Shown here: one piece after another, positions 5,505 through 5,582 of the stretch | How positions within the stretch are numbered: position 1 is the first letter of the stretch | Layout: each line of letters begins with the position of its first letter | From: an uncultured Ruminococcus sp. | Lineage (GTDB): Bacteria > Bacillota_A > Clostridia > Oscillospirales > Ruminococcaceae | Reading direction: 5' to 3' | DNA length: 5,582 bases | Assembly (NCBI GenBank): GCA_947303535.1 | Contig: CAMYYQ010000102.1 | Location: forward strand, 1-5,582 | Translations under genes and position numbers: made by a program | The notes under the pieces: generated by a model | Told to the model about the DNA's origin: nothing | Database searches by the model: none | The model's input: the letters and a program-made list of their open reading frames with translations, nothing else

Positions 5505-5582
5505 CGTTGAGTGCGCTGATATGTGCACTGACTGCAGAAGATATGCGTTGAAGCGGAAGGTTGCTGCCGGTATGGCAGGTAA
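5505..5582 (+). promoter_or_regulatory. Start of a structured 5' leader RNA, cut by the window edge
   Basis: The first bases after the predicted transcription start fold into a 7-bp hairpin, 5510-5516 with 5523-5529, with a 6-base loop and one G-U pair. A purine-rich stretch follows (about 5534-5560). A second hairpin pairs CTGCC (5564-5568) with GGCAG (5574-5578), and can gain three pairs (5561-5563 with 5580-5582) if G5579 bulges. No Shine-Dalgarno precedes any ATG here. A regulatory leader such as a ribosomal-protein leader, riboswitch or attenuator is plausible, but I cannot name a family. The alternative is a short reading frame from the ATG at 5521, which stays open for 20 codons to the edge and begins MCTDCRRYALK. 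It lacks a ribosome binding site and is not recognisable. Confidence 0.4.

Overview
The window looks like ordinary chromosomal DNA of a low-to-moderate-GC Firmicute of the gut or rumen Clostridia. A Ruminococcus-type member of the Oscillospiraceae/Ruminococcaceae is my best guess. This rests on strong AGGAGG ribosome binding sites, sigma-A promoters close to TTGACA-17-TATAAT, frequent ATA isoleucine codons in moderate-GC genes, and membrane proteins of Firmicute type. The genus is an inference and no marker gene is present. All four genes lie on the + strand. I see no convincing gene on the - strand and no tRNA, rRNA, CRISPR array, insertion sequence or phage gene.

Region 1 (1-2062) is the tail of an ABC transporter operon. 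Two permeases of the MalF and MalG types (37-969 and 982-2001) are 12 bases apart. Both carry the EAA loop that docks onto the ATPase. The operon ends at a strong intrinsic terminator (2008-2062). A solute-binding protein gene would be expected just upstream of the window. No ATPase gene is seen, which is common for carbohydrate importers that share one ATPase.

Region 2 (2064-3934) starts one base after the terminator T-tract. It has a perfect consensus promoter, a very short leader whose ribosome binding site sits in a small hairpin loop, and a 603-residue membrane-anchored glycerophosphodiester phosphodiesterase. The catalytic domain is predicted to lie outside the cell.

Region 3 (3935-5398) has a second perfect consensus promoter. 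It drives a 427-residue integral-membrane acyltransferase of the acyltransferase-3/WecH-like type with a charged N-terminal tail, and a 13-bp terminator hairpin follows.

Region 4 (5399-5582) holds no complete gene. It contains an AT-rich stretch with an inverted repeat, an extended -10 promoter, and the first ~78 bases of a transcript that folds into at least two hairpins. This is probably the 5' leader of a gene beyond the right edge.

Functionally, the two permeases would form the transmembrane channel of one importer. The phosphodiesterase and the acyltransferase are separately transcribed cell-surface enzymes acting on glycerophosphodiesters and on a surface glycan or lipid acceptor. Nothing in the sequence ties these three units into one pathway. 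I did not find a clearly novel biological system. The points most worth a second look are the unidentified leader RNA at the right edge and the compact, look-alike promoters.
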